DNA from: Candidatus Polarisedimenticola svalbardensis
GTDB lineage: Bacteria; Acidobacteriota; Polarisedimenticolia; Polarisedimenticolales; Polarisedimenticolaceae
Assembly: GCA_014764515.1 (NCBI GenBank)
Contig: JACXWD010000030.1
Location: 1 to 36,054 of the forward strand
DNA: 36,054 bases
Direction: 5' to 3'
A program made the position numbers and the translations under genes. The notes below the pieces were generated by a model, which searched no databases, was not told the DNA's origin, and saw only the letters and a program-made list of their open reading frames with translations. Positions 10,116 to 17,423 of the stretch are shown here, piece by piece. Position 1 is the stretch's first letter. Each line of letters opens with the position of its first letter.

Positions 10116-11021
10116 ATGATCTACCACAGGATTGTACCGGCTGTGCTCCTCCTTCTGGCGATCACCGCGCCTGTGGCCGCAGGCCCGGGGACCCTCGACA
10201 AAGGGGTGTTCCTGGTGGCCACCGACCAGATCCAGGAAGGCAATTTCTACCGCACCGTGATCCTGCTGTTGACCTACGGCGAAGAGGGAGCGGTAGGGGT
10301 GATTGTGAACCGGCCCAGCAGCCTGCCGCTGCAGCGGTTGCTGCCGGACGCCCGCATCCCTGCCGGGAACGACATCAGCGTCTGGCAGGGCGGCCCGGTG
10401 GATCCGGGGAGGATGCTGTACCTCGTGCATTCCGAGGAGGATCTGAAAGGAGCCGCCCGGGCGTTCGGGAATATCCACATGTCTCACGATCCTACGTTGC
10501 TGGACAAGGTTCTCCGCAAGAAGAAGTTCCAAGGCAAGGTTCGGATCATCGCCGGGTACGCCGGCTGGGCGCCTGGCCAACTGGAAGGGGAGATCCGCCG
10601 CGGAGGATGGCTGGTGGTTCCCGCCACTGCCGCCGACGTGTTCACCGACGATCCTCTCGGATTGTGGGAACGGTTCGGACCGGATCGTGGCGTTTACAGG
10701 AAAACCGGCCTCGAACCGTCGTTCCGCCTGCGGTACTCCTCAACCACGGGGTCGGCCAGTTCTTCCCGGCCTCCCTCAGAGAGCCCGAGACGGATGGCGT
10801 CTTCGATGATGCGCTCCAGGTCGCCGCGGAGTCTGACGATCACCAGTTCATCGTCCGAGTCCACAACCACAAGCAGCCTGCGGATCGTCTCATCTTCTTC
10901 ACGGGCCAGCACCAGCACCGTTTCGCCGTCCTCTCGCACCTGGACCAGGGGGTCGTACAGCCCGAAGTCGGAGGCCCGTGCCGACCGGCCTGTCCCGTTG
11001 CCCTGGTCTACCACTTCGTAA
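10116..11021 (+). CDS. YqgE/AlgH (UPF0301) family protein with signal peptide and long antisense tail
   Basis: Residues from about 28 to 195 match the UPF0301/DUF179 family: GVFLVATDQIQEGNFYRTVI, GAVGVIVNRPS, WQGGPVDPGRMLYLVH, IIAGYAGWAPGQLEGEI and GGWLVVPA. The family is widespread and poorly understood, and is usually about 187 residues and cytoplasmic. Here two things are odd. First, the N-terminus is a clear signal peptide (PAVLLLLAITAPVAAG), implying export. Second, the frame does not stop after the family domain at about 10705. It runs on for about 100 Ser/Arg/Thr-rich residues that lie wholly antisense to the neighbouring lipoprotein gene, which makes the tail look non-functional. The start could be the GTG at 10113 or the ATG at 10116. 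Gene identity is good; the true C-terminus is uncertain. Confidence 0.8.
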   Translation: MIYHRIVPAVLLLLAITAPVAAGPGTLDKGVFLVATDQIQEGNFYRTVILLLTYGEEGAVGVIVNRPSSLPLQRLLPDARIPAGNDISVWQGGPVDPGRMLYLVHSEEDLKGAARAFGNIHMSHDPTLLDKVLRKKKFQGKVRIIAGYAGWAPGQLEGEIRRGGWLVVPATAADVFTDDPLGLWERFGPDRGVYRKTGLEPSFRLRYSSTTGSASSSRPPSESPRRMASSMMRSRSPRSLTITSSSSESTTTSSLRIVSSSSRASTSTVSPSSRTWTRGSYSPKSEARADRPVPLPWSTTS

Positions 11022-11269
11022 ACACCGACCTGGACCTTGTTGACGCCGCGAAGCATGTGGACGGCCTCGCCCTCGTCGCCGATCCGCATCGCCATCCGGG
11101 CTATGCCGAGACCGGTGCGCCCGACGGTGATGCCGAACTCCCTCTGGTAGGTCCGGCCATTGGACCTTTCCAACTGGTCCTTGATCCCCGACGGACCTCT
11201 CAGGACACAACCGGTGGACAGGACGACTCCGGCCAGGGTCAGAAAGACGACCGCTCCGCGCTTTAGCAT
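10694..11269 (-). CDS. Exported lipoprotein, DUF4252-like
   Basis: The 191-residue product begins at 11269 after a GGAGGAG ribosome site. It has a lipoprotein signal (VVLSTGC, lipidated Cys). The mature part resembles DUF4252. It has a short beta-strand MLRGVNKVQVGVYEV, a middle stretch LVQVREDGETVLVLAREE, and the characteristic ending LLVVVDSDDELVIVRLRGDL followed by a helix. The function of the family is unknown; members are small envelope proteins of Bacteroidota, Acidobacteriota and relatives. Its last 328 coding bases are overlapped head-on by the YqgE-family frame on the other strand. Of the two readings this one has the natural amino-acid composition there, so I trust it over the antisense tail. 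Confidence 0.8.
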   Translation of the reverse strand: MLKRGAVVFLTLAGVVLSTGCVLRGPSGIKDQLERSNGRTYQREFGITVGRTGLGIARMAMRIGDEGEAVHMLRGVNKVQVGVYEVVDQGNGTGRSARASDFGLYDPLVQVREDGETVLVLAREEDETIRRLLVVVDSDDELVIVRLRGDLERIIEDAIRLGLSEGGREELADPVVEEYRRRNDGSRPVFL

Positions 11270-11392
11270 TTTGAACTCCTCCCAGGAGAGTACAAACGCC
11301 GCAGAGTTGTGAAAGGTTGCCGGCCGGCTGAAAAAAACCGGTCCGATGGTATCCTGATCCGTGACTGGGACAGCAGATGGAGAGGAGCGGTT

Positions 11393-13045
11393 TTGAGCTT
11401 GAAACTACGCCCCGGGAGCCGGATATCGCCTTCGACCGGACCGGTTCTACTGGTGGTCATGGACGGAGTCGGTATCGGTTGCGGTGACCGCTGGGACGCG
11501 GTCGCCCTGGCCCGCACGCCCACACTGGACAGGCTGTCCGCAGGGTCGCCGTACCGCACCCTCCTGGCCCACGGCACAGCCGTCGGCCTTCCCAGCGATG
11601 CCGACATGGGGAACTCGGAGGTCGGTCACAACGCCCTGGGAGCCGGAAGGGTTTTCGACCAGGGCGCCAAGCTGGTGAACCGGGCCATTGCCGACCGATC
11701 GATTTTTGAAGGCCCAGTCTGGGAGGACCTGAGGAAACGATGTGCCGGGGCCGGCGGTGCGCTGCACCTTATCGGGTTGCTTTCAGACGGCAACGTTCAC
11801 AGCCACCAGGATCATCTCCACGCCATTGTGGAACAGGCGGCGACGGAAAATTTCAAAACCGTCTACGTCCACACCTTGCTGGACGGCAGGGATGTGCCTG
11901 AAACCTCTGCCCTTGTTTACCTGGACCGCCTGGAAGAACTCCTTGGAAGGTTGGACGGCGAAAAAGGCCGTCGCTACCGGATCGCTTCAGGCGGCGGCCG
12001 CATGGTTACGACCATGGACCGCTACGAAGCGGACTGGCCGGTTGTGGAGCGTGGCTGGAACGCCCATGTTCACGGCAACGGCCGCATGTTCGCTTCCGCC
12101 CGGGAGGCGGTGGAGACTTTCCGTTCGGAAGATGGCGGGGCGATCGATCAGTTCCTGCCTCCGTTCGTGGTGGCCGAGAACGGCGAGCCTGCAGGTCCGA
12201 TGCAGGATGGCGACGCGGTGGTGTTCTGCAATTTCCGGGGTGATCGCGGTCTCGAGATCAGTCGCGCCTTCGAAGAAGGGGACGACTTCGACAAGTTCGA
12301 CCGGGGAAAGGTTCCCGACCTGCTCTACACCGGCATGACCCTTTATGACGGCGACCTGAACATCCCGAAGACCTACCTGGTTTCGCCGCCGGCCATCGAC
12401 CGCACCATGGGGGAGTATCTCGCCGGCAGCGGCGTATCCCAGTTCGCCCTGTCGGAGACCCAGAAGTACGGCCACGTAACGTACTTCTGGAACGGCAACC
12501 GAGGCGGCCAGTTCGACCCGGATCTTGAATCCTACGTGGAGGTCCCGTCGGACCTTGTGCCTTTCGAACAAAGGCCCTGGATGAAGGCGGCGGAAATTAC
12601 CGACGCTACCCTTAAGGCGCTGTCCTCCGGGAACCACCGGTTCATGCGGATCAACTATGCCAACGGTGACATGGTGGGCCATACCGGTGACCTGGAGGCG
12701 ACCATCCTTGCGGTGCAGGCGGTGGACCTGGGTCTGGCGCGGTTGCTGCCTACCCTTGAAGCGGTGGGTGGAACCCTGGTGCTTCTGGCAGACCATGGCA
12801 ACGCCGACGAAATGGTGGAGCGGGACAAGTCCGGCAAGCCGAAGTTCGACAGCCGGGGGAAGCCCCGCCGGAAAACCAGCCACAGCCTCAATACGGTCCC
12901 GTTCATCGTCCACAGGGCCGGCGACCATGGCCTGGCCTTCCGCGAAGATCTTCCGGACGCCGGTCTGGCCAACGTCGCCGCCACGGTGCTGGAACTGCTG
13001 GGGTTCATCCCGCCGGACGATTACGAGCCGTCGATCCTGGCCTGA
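11393..13045 (+). CDS. gpmI: 2,3-bisphosphoglycerate-independent phosphoglycerate mutase
   Basis: This glycolytic/gluconeogenic enzyme interconverts 3- and 2-phosphoglycerate using two Mn2+ ions in an alkaline-phosphatase fold. Visible family motifs are the first metal ligand in LLVVMDGVGIG, the phosphoserine nucleophile in ADMGNSEVGHNALGAGR (Ser75), SDGNVHSHQDH, HTLLDGRDVPE and RYEADWP. Also present are CNFRGDRGLEISRAF, the metal ligands in MVGHTGD and ADHGNADEM, and the final HSLNTVPFI. The best start is the TTG at 11393, preceded by GAGAGGAG, giving 550 residues, slightly longer than the usual 510-515. A GTG at 11309 would add 28 atypical residues. It is followed by a terminator serving the opposite strand. 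Confidence 0.96.
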   Translation: MSLKLRPGSRISPSTGPVLLVVMDGVGIGCGDRWDAVALARTPTLDRLSAGSPYRTLLAHGTAVGLPSDADMGNSEVGHNALGAGRVFDQGAKLVNRAIADRSIFEGPVWEDLRKRCAGAGGALHLIGLLSDGNVHSHQDHLHAIVEQAATENFKTVYVHTLLDGRDVPETSALVYLDRLEELLGRLDGEKGRRYRIASGGGRMVTTMDRYEADWPVVERGWNAHVHGNGRMFASAREAVETFRSEDGGAIDQFLPPFVVAENGEPAGPMQDGDAVVFCNFRGDRGLEISRAFEEGDDFDKFDRGKVPDLLYTGMTLYDGDLNIPKTYLVSPPAIDRTMGEYLAGSGVSQFALSETQKYGHVTYFWNGNRGGQFDPDLESYVEVPSDLVPFEQRPWMKAAEITDATLKALSSGNHRFMRINYANGDMVGHTGDLEATILAVQAVDLGLARLLPTLEAVGGTLVLLADHGNADEMVERDKSGKPKFDSRGKPRRKTSHSLNTVPFIVHRAGDHGLAFREDLPDAGLANVAATVLELLGFIPPDDYEPSILA

Positions 13046-13050
13046 TCCTC

Positions 13051-13094
13051 AAAAAACGAGGGACGTGATGCGGGGGGTTAACACCACGTCCCTC
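13051..13094 (-). terminator. Intrinsic terminator for the DUF2202 gene
   Basis: Read on the minus strand, GAGGGACGTG (13094-13085) pairs perfectly with CACGTCCCTC (13067-13058) around a 17-base loop. One G is followed by six T (13056-13051). This is a textbook Rho-independent terminator 28 bp downstream of the minus-strand gene ending at 13122. It directly abuts the gpmI stop on the other strand, where the T-tract polarity is wrong for gpmI. Confidence 0.85.
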
Positions 13095-13121
13095 CTGGCC
13101 GCAACCGGAGCTGGGTTGCGG

Positions 13122-13541
13122 CTAGCGGTGCCGGCGGCGTTCCCGTCCGTTCCAGCCGGCATTCCGATACTGTGTGCATGCAGGGTTTGTGCTCAGTGTT
13201 CCTTCTGCGTCCAGGAGCCCCCTTTCCCTGGCGGAAAGGACGATCTGATCAAAGAGAACCTGATCGATGGCGACGGCGGTGTACTCAACACCGTTGGATT
13301 CCAGAAGGGCGAAGAACGATCGCAGATGGTTGCGCGACCCCTTCATTAAGTTCTGGAAAACGGTGCGCACGTCCTCCCCGGTGGCGGTTTCAGTGGCGCT
13401 TGGTGCAAAGTAGGGTAGGTCCGCCACGATGGTTGCGAGGTTGCAGTTCTGTTTTGCCCGTCTTTCAGGTGTCGCGCCCTGCCCCAGGGCGATCGGCACG
13501 GCCAGTCCAAAGATCACGATCAGAATACATAGACGTCTCAT
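13122..13541 (-). CDS. Minimal secreted DUF2202-type protein
   Basis: The 139-residue product begins at the ATG at 13541 after GGAGGAAAG and has a Sec signal peptide (LCILIVIFGLAVPIALGQG). The mature core contains VRTVFQNLMKGSRNHLRSF and ALLESNGVEYTA. These match the C-terminal helix segment of DUF2202, a ferritin-like family that usually carries further N-terminal helices with acidic and His residues. Those helices are absent, and nothing upstream in frame resembles them, so this is a short natural variant or a domain remnant given a signal peptide. Two cysteines (QNCNLA; NPACTQ) could form a disulfide. A sigma-54 promoter lies upstream and an intrinsic terminator downstream, so it is a single-gene unit controlled in parallel with the divergent two-component cluster. 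Metal binding is inferred from the family only. Confidence 0.8.
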   Translation of the reverse strand: MRRLCILIVIFGLAVPIALGQGATPERRAKQNCNLATIVADLPYFAPSATETATGEDVRTVFQNLMKGSRNHLRSFFALLESNGVEYTAVAIDQVLFDQIVLSARERGLLDAEGTLSTNPACTQYRNAGWNGRERRRHR

Positions 13542-13596
13542 CAATCTTTCCTCCACGTCCAGCAGTTGAGCACCGCAGAAACCACACAACTCCAGA

Positions 13597-13612
13597 GCAG
13601 GTCCCGTGCCAA
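13597..13612 (-). promoter_or_regulatory. Sigma-54 promoter for the DUF2202 gene
   Basis: On the minus strand the sequence reads TTGGCAC-GGGAC-CTGCT. The -24 element TGGCAC is perfect (13611-13606), the spacer is five bases, and the -12 element is CTGC (13600-13597), with the essential GC retained. The predicted start is at about 13585, leaving a 44-base leader before the ATG at 13541. It diverges from a second sigma-54 promoter 140 bp away. Confidence 0.75.
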
Positions 13613-13673
13613 TGTGGAAAGAATGCCGATCCCGCTGCTCTTCTCCGGAGCAAGGCGATGGGCCGGCTGCAAA

Positions 13674-13722
13674 CCGACGATTTGTGCAGGCTCGAGAGGG
13701 GCTGTTTCGTCGAAATCGTCGG
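13674..13722. promoter_or_regulatory. Inverted repeat, candidate enhancer site for the response regulator
   Basis: CCGACGATTT (13674-13683) and AAATCGTCGG (13713-13722) are perfect 10-bp inverted arms separated by 29 bp. A tighter 5-bp-arm palindrome (TTTCG-T-CGAAA, 13705-13715) overlaps the right arm. The repeat lies between the two divergent sigma-54 promoters. Its centre is about 80 bp upstream of one predicted start and about 112 bp upstream of the other, within normal range for an NtrC-type activator. Binding by the adjacent regulator is inferred. Confidence 0.5.
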
Positions 13723-13751
13723 ATTCGGGCCAGTCTGTCCCTTGATTTGCT

Positions 13752-13767
13752 TGGCACACCGCTTGCA
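13752..13767 (+). promoter_or_regulatory. Consensus-perfect sigma-54 promoter for the two-component cluster
   Basis: TGGCAC (13752-13757), ACCGC and TTGCA (13763-13767) match the sigma-54 consensus TGGCACRN4TTGCW at every defined position. The predicted start at about 13778 gives a 66-base leader before the gene at 13844. The cluster it drives encodes its own sigma-54 activator at 16032-17399, which points to positive autoregulation. Confidence 0.88.
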
Positions 13768-13843
13768 ACTTCGGCCGGTGACAGGTCCGGCACCGGAAAC
13801 GACGGGACGGCTTCTGGAACACGGACCGGAAAGGAACAAGGAG

Positions 13844-14371
13844 ATGACCATGAAGAAACAGCTAATGATCGCAGCGGTCCTCCTGTTGGTGTTTTCCCTG
13901 GCGCCGGCAATGGCCCAGGAAGGGGAGCCGACGGAAGTGAAGGGAGAGGTAATCCAGGTTCAACTCCAGCAGCGCTTGCAGACCGGGAACCAGGGTGAGT
14001 TCGACCACCTCATGATCCAGACCCGGGAAGGGGTCCAGATGAGGGTGCGTCTCGGTGAAGGCGGGAGTTGCGAAGGGATGGTTGCCGAAGGGGATCAGGT
14101 TCGCCTTCGGTTGATGGCCGGCGGGCCGGTGGACGGCGCCTACCAGGCTCGCACCATGAAAGTACGCAGGACCGGAGAGTCCTACCAGTTCAGGAATGAG
14201 GCCGGGGATATGGTCCAGATCAGGGCCCAAACCCGCGCCCAGGACGGTACCGGTGACGGGGTCCAGGTTCGAACCCGGTCCCAGACCCGGCATCAGTCCG
14301 GTTCCTCTTCTGGCCGCGGGTCCTCCGGCGGTGGGCAAGGCGGCGGCCGCCAGGGTGGCGGAGGTCGTTGA
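13844..14371 (+). CDS. Small exported OB-fold-like protein with Gly-rich tail
   Basis: The 175-residue product starts MTMKKQL with AAGGAG close upstream; the ATG at 13850 is equally possible. A Sec signal peptide ends APAMAQE. The mature domain (about 25-120) is a run of short beta-strands (VKGEVIQVQLQ, EFDHLMIQTREG, QMRVRLG, GDQVRLRLM, AYQARTMKVRR). This order resembles small periplasmic OB-folds of the YgiW/BOF kind, but I cannot assign it to a named family. The tail is low-complexity: first Gln/Arg/Thr-rich (RAQTRAQDG; QVRTRSQTRHQ), then Ser/Gly-rich with no hydrophobic residues. It is the first gene after the sigma-54 promoter, so probably the most strongly induced product of the cluster. 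It has similar architecture to the gene at 18314. Confidence 0.8.
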   Translation: MTMKKQLMIAAVLLLVFSLAPAMAQEGEPTEVKGEVIQVQLQQRLQTGNQGEFDHLMIQTREGVQMRVRLGEGGSCEGMVAEGDQVRLRLMAGGPVDGAYQARTMKVRRTGESYQFRNEAGDMVQIRAQTRAQDGTGDGVQVRTRSQTRHQSGSSSGRGSSGGGQGGGRQGGGGR

Positions 14372-14394
14372 TTCATCCCGGGCGGCGGTAGAAT
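14368..14394 (+). promoter_or_regulatory. Candidate leaderless promoter for the histidine kinase
   Basis: TTGATT (14368-14373), a 15-bp spacer and TAGAAT (14389-14394) stand six bases before the GTG at 14401. No Shine-Dalgarno is present. It could supply basal sensor and regulator independently of the sigma-54 promoter. Confidence 0.35.
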
Positions 14395-14400
14395 GGTTGA

Positions 14401-16032
14401 GTGATGAAACGCCCTGCATCGCCATTGACCATGTTTCTTCTGCTCATCATCGCCGCCGCCCTGGCTTTTTGGGCGATTGTCGAGGGGCGCCGACAGCGAA
14501 GCGAGACCGCCGAGGTGCTGGCGTCCCAGGCCGCCGTTCTGGCGCGGGCCCTCGCTCCCGGACTGGCTGCCGCATCCAGCGCCGCCAGGGAGATCGATGA
14601 AGAGGCTGCCGCAAGGGTCCTGGTGAGCGCCCGCATCCTCGCCACCCTCGAACCGGTTGGAGAGATCTCCCATTCACAGGCGCAGGTGATCGCCGAGCAA
14701 AATGATATGGATTCCATCGTATACATCGAGCCGAACGGAAGGCCGGTGCTCCTGGCGGGAGAGCCGGTTCCTGGACCGGTGCTGGAACAGGTCGCCGATG
14801 TGGTCATCGGCGAAGCCGATGAACTGGTGCTCGGTTCGGACAGGGAAGATGGTGTGGAGCATGTTGCGGCGGTGGTCCGGACCGCTGCCGGCGGCGCCGT
14901 GGTTGTACGTGCCCATCTTCCTGCAGTGCTGTCTTATACCGAAAGCGTCGGTGTGGACAATCTGTTGCGGCGCCTTGCCGGTTCAGGCGGGCTGCTCTAC
15001 CTGGAATATTCTGAATCGCCCGGCGATGTTCTTCTGGGAGCGACCTGGGACGGCGGACCGGTCCCCGAGCCGCTGGACAACGGCGACCGGCTCCGGATTG
15101 TGCGACAGCGCGACGTATTCGAGATCGGGGTGCCGGTTTCTACGCCGGCGGGACTTCAGGCCGAACTGCGGGTCGGCCTGGACGGCGCCCCGCTGGCGCA
15201 GGCATCCGCGTCCGCCGTACGACGCACCACACTGGTAGGGCTGGTGCTGGTGGTGTTCAGCCTGGCGCTGGTCAGTATCGCCATGCTGACCCGAAGCCGG
15301 ACGATGGAACGGGAACAGGCCAGCCGGCGCATGGCTGATCTTGAAAACGCCCGCAGGCAGAGCGAGCGTTTGGCGGCGGCAGGAGCGCTAACCGCAGGCC
15401 TGGCCCACGAGGTGCGGTCGCCGCTGAACGCTATCGGTCTGTCGGCCCAGCGCATCGGCAGGAACGCATCCGACTCCCGGGAGTGCGGCCGGCTCGCAGT
15501 CAAGATCCGCTCTGAGATCGGGCGGCTGGAAACGGTCCTGCGGGATTTCCTGGTGCTGGCGAGTCCGGTGGGAGTGGCCAGGGAGATTACGGACCTCAGG
15601 CGCCTGGTAGACGGGGTCCTGGAACTGCTTGCAGCGGAAGCGGAAGAGGCCGGGATCTCGCTCGCCTGCGCCGGGCCGGGGGCTGTGGCCCGAGTGGACC
15701 CGGAGTCGATCCGGCGGGCTGTGATCAACCTGGTGCGCAACGCCATTCAGGCCAGCGGGCCAGGCGGGGAGGTCCGCATCGATATCGCCGCCCATAACGG
15801 TGAGAGCATGATCTCGGTTCGTGACCGCGGGCGGGGTCTGGACGACAGCCTGGGGGACAGGGTGTTCGACGCGTTCGTCACCACGTCCGCCGATGGAACG
15901 GGGCTGGGCCTGGCCCTTGTTAAAAGGGTGGCGGAAGAGCATGGCGGGCAGGTCACCCTGGCGAACCTGGATGACGGCGGCGCCGTAGCCGAGTTGCGAT
16001 TGCCGGCATGCGCTGCTGTGGAGAGTTCGTGA
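14401..16032 (+). CDS. Membrane sensor histidine kinase
   Basis: The 543-residue protein begins at the GTG at 14401 or the ATG at 14404. A first membrane helix (MFLLLIIAAALAFWAIVEG), an extracytoplasmic sensor region of about 240 residues without recognisable domain, and a second helix (TTLVGLVLVVFSLALVSIAML) precede a coiled linker. The phosphoacceptor is His336 in GLAHEVRSPLN. The ATPase domain has the N box (RRAVINLVRNAIQASG), G1 (VRDRGRGLDDS) and G2 (SADGTGLGLALVKRV). This is the NtrB/ZraS-like layout usual for partners of sigma-54 regulators. Its stop codon overlaps the regulator start (TGATG), which indicates a cognate pair. The ligand is unknown; the periplasmic sensor and exported neighbours suggest an envelope or metal signal. 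Confidence 0.95.
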   Translation: MMKRPASPLTMFLLLIIAAALAFWAIVEGRRQRSETAEVLASQAAVLARALAPGLAAASSAAREIDEEAAARVLVSARILATLEPVGEISHSQAQVIAEQNDMDSIVYIEPNGRPVLLAGEPVPGPVLEQVADVVIGEADELVLGSDREDGVEHVAAVVRTAAGGAVVVRAHLPAVLSYTESVGVDNLLRRLAGSGGLLYLEYSESPGDVLLGATWDGGPVPEPLDNGDRLRIVRQRDVFEIGVPVSTPAGLQAELRVGLDGAPLAQASASAVRRTTLVGLVLVVFSLALVSIAMLTRSRTMEREQASRRMADLENARRQSERLAAAGALTAGLAHEVRSPLNAIGLSAQRIGRNASDSRECGRLAVKIRSEIGRLETVLRDFLVLASPVGVAREITDLRRLVDGVLELLAAEAEEAGISLACAGPGAVARVDPESIRRAVINLVRNAIQASGPGGEVRIDIAAHNGESMISVRDRGRGLDDSLGDRVFDAFVTTSADGTGLGLALVKRVAEEHGGQVTLANLDDGGAVAELRLPACAAVESS

Positions 16033-17399
16033 TGAAACTGGATGCACACATCCTGGTGGTTGACGATGATGCGTCCCAGCGTGAAGAACTGGCCGGGTTC
16101 CTGGCGGATCTGGGCGCCGAAGTCCGGGAGGCGTCCGATGGCCGGGAGGCGCTGGAATCGATCCTGCGCCACGCGCCGGACCTCTGCATAACCGATTTTC
16201 GCATGCCCCGCATGGACGGCGGCGAGCTGCTTCATGAGATTCGGCAGGTCAACCCGGACATCGGCGTGATTCTGGTGACGGCGTACGGCAACGTGGAAGG
16301 CGCGGTGGCCTGTCTCAAGGACGGTGCGGCCGAATACCTTCTCAAGCCACTGGACCTGGACGAAGTGGAACACATCGTCCGCAAGCTGCTGGATGCCCGC
16401 CAGCTGCGTCGGGAGAACCGGGACCTGAAGGAGCGGCTGTCCCGGGTCGAGTCGGTGCCCGGGATCGTCACCGCCGGAGGGGCGATGACCCCGGTGTTGT
16501 CCATGGTGGCGCGGGTGGCCAGGTCCACCGCCTCGGTGCTGCTCCAGGGAGAGAGCGGCACAGGCAAGGAACTGGTGGCCCGGGCGATCCACAGTGCCGG
16601 CGCCCGGTCCGACGCCCCGTTCGTTGCGGTCAATGCCGGAGCGCTCTCAAGGCACCTTCTGGAGAGTGAACTTTTCGGCCATGAAAAAGGCGCCTTCACC
16701 GGAGCGGACCGTCCCCGTGAAGGCCGTTTCCAGGCGGCGGAGGGGGGCACGCTGTTTCTGGACGAGATCGGGGATCTGCCCCAGGAACTGCAGGTCAAAC
16801 TTCTGCGGGCCCTGCAGGAGCGGACCATCGAGCGGGTCGGCTCCAACCGTCCGGTGCCTGTTGACGTCCGGGTTGTTGCCGCCACCCACCGGGATCTGGC
16901 CCTTGAGATCCGGGAAGGGCGTTTCCGGGAGGACCTGTACTACCGGCTGGCGGTTGTGAGCGTCGATCTCCCGCCACTTCGAAGCAGGAAGGCGGACATC
17001 CCGCTGCTGGTGGACCATTTCCTGCACAAGCACCGCGCCGATCTGGACGGATCGCCGGCGGCTTTATCCAGGGAGGCGATGGATCTGCTGATCGCATACG
17101 ACTTCCCGGGAAACGTCAGGGAGCTGGAGAACATCGTGCGTCGCGGCATGGTCCTGGCCCGTGGAGACCAGATCACGGTGGACGACCTGCCGGCGTCGGT
17201 TCTCGTGTCTCGGAATGAGACCGGTGCAGAGAGCGCTGCCGGGGAGACCCTTCCCGGCCGAATGGCCGCATTGGAGAAAGAGGCGATTCAGGAGGCGCTG
17301 GCGCAGGAAAAGGGCGTGATTGTACGGGCCGCGCACAGGCTGGGGATTTCCGAACGCGCCCTGCGCTACAAGGCGGAAAAATACGAACTGAAGTCATGA
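16032..17399 (+). CDS. Sigma-54-dependent response regulator (NtrC/ZraR type)
   Basis: The 455-residue activator has three domains. The receiver (about 1-120) has the acidic pair DDD at 11-13, phosphoacceptor Asp55 in CITDFRMPRMDGG, the Thr of LVTAYG, and Lys in LLKPLDL. The AAA+ domain (about 140-370) has Walker A GESGTGKE, the sigma-54-contacting GAFTGA loop, Walker B GGTLFLDEIGDLP and the arginine-finger region. The C-terminal Fis-type helix-turn-helix ends RAAHRLGISERALRYKAEKY. All parts needed to activate sigma-54 promoters are intact. Start: the ATG at 16032, overlapping the kinase stop. The two sigma-54 promoters in the 13542-13843 gap are the obvious targets. Confidence 0.97.
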   Translation: MKLDAHILVVDDDASQREELAGFLADLGAEVREASDGREALESILRHAPDLCITDFRMPRMDGGELLHEIRQVNPDIGVILVTAYGNVEGAVACLKDGAAEYLLKPLDLDEVEHIVRKLLDARQLRRENRDLKERLSRVESVPGIVTAGGAMTPVLSMVARVARSTASVLLQGESGTGKELVARAIHSAGARSDAPFVAVNAGALSRHLLESELFGHEKGAFTGADRPREGRFQAAEGGTLFLDEIGDLPQELQVKLLRALQERTIERVGSNRPVPVDVRVVAATHRDLALEIREGRFREDLYYRLAVVSVDLPPLRSRKADIPLLVDHFLHKHRADLDGSPAALSREAMDLLIAYDFPGNVRELENIVRRGMVLARGDQITVDDLPASVLVSRNETGAESAAGETLPGRMAALEKEAIQEALAQEKGVIVRAAHRLGISERALRYKAEKYELKS

Positions 17400-17423
17400 C
17401 CGGCGAACAAGGCAGGTGACATC

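Noticed and set aside
8531-10580. Long minus-strand open frames (365 and 541 codons) across the PKD lipoprotein and YqgE region
   Set aside because: They lie antisense to well-supported genes with signal peptides and ribosome sites, have atypical composition and no recognisable domain. High GC opens such reverse frames.
13172-13843. N-terminal extension of the OB-like protein gene (224 extra codons)
   Set aside because: It would cover the divergent DUF2202 gene and both sigma-54 promoters. The signal peptide fixes the start near 13844.
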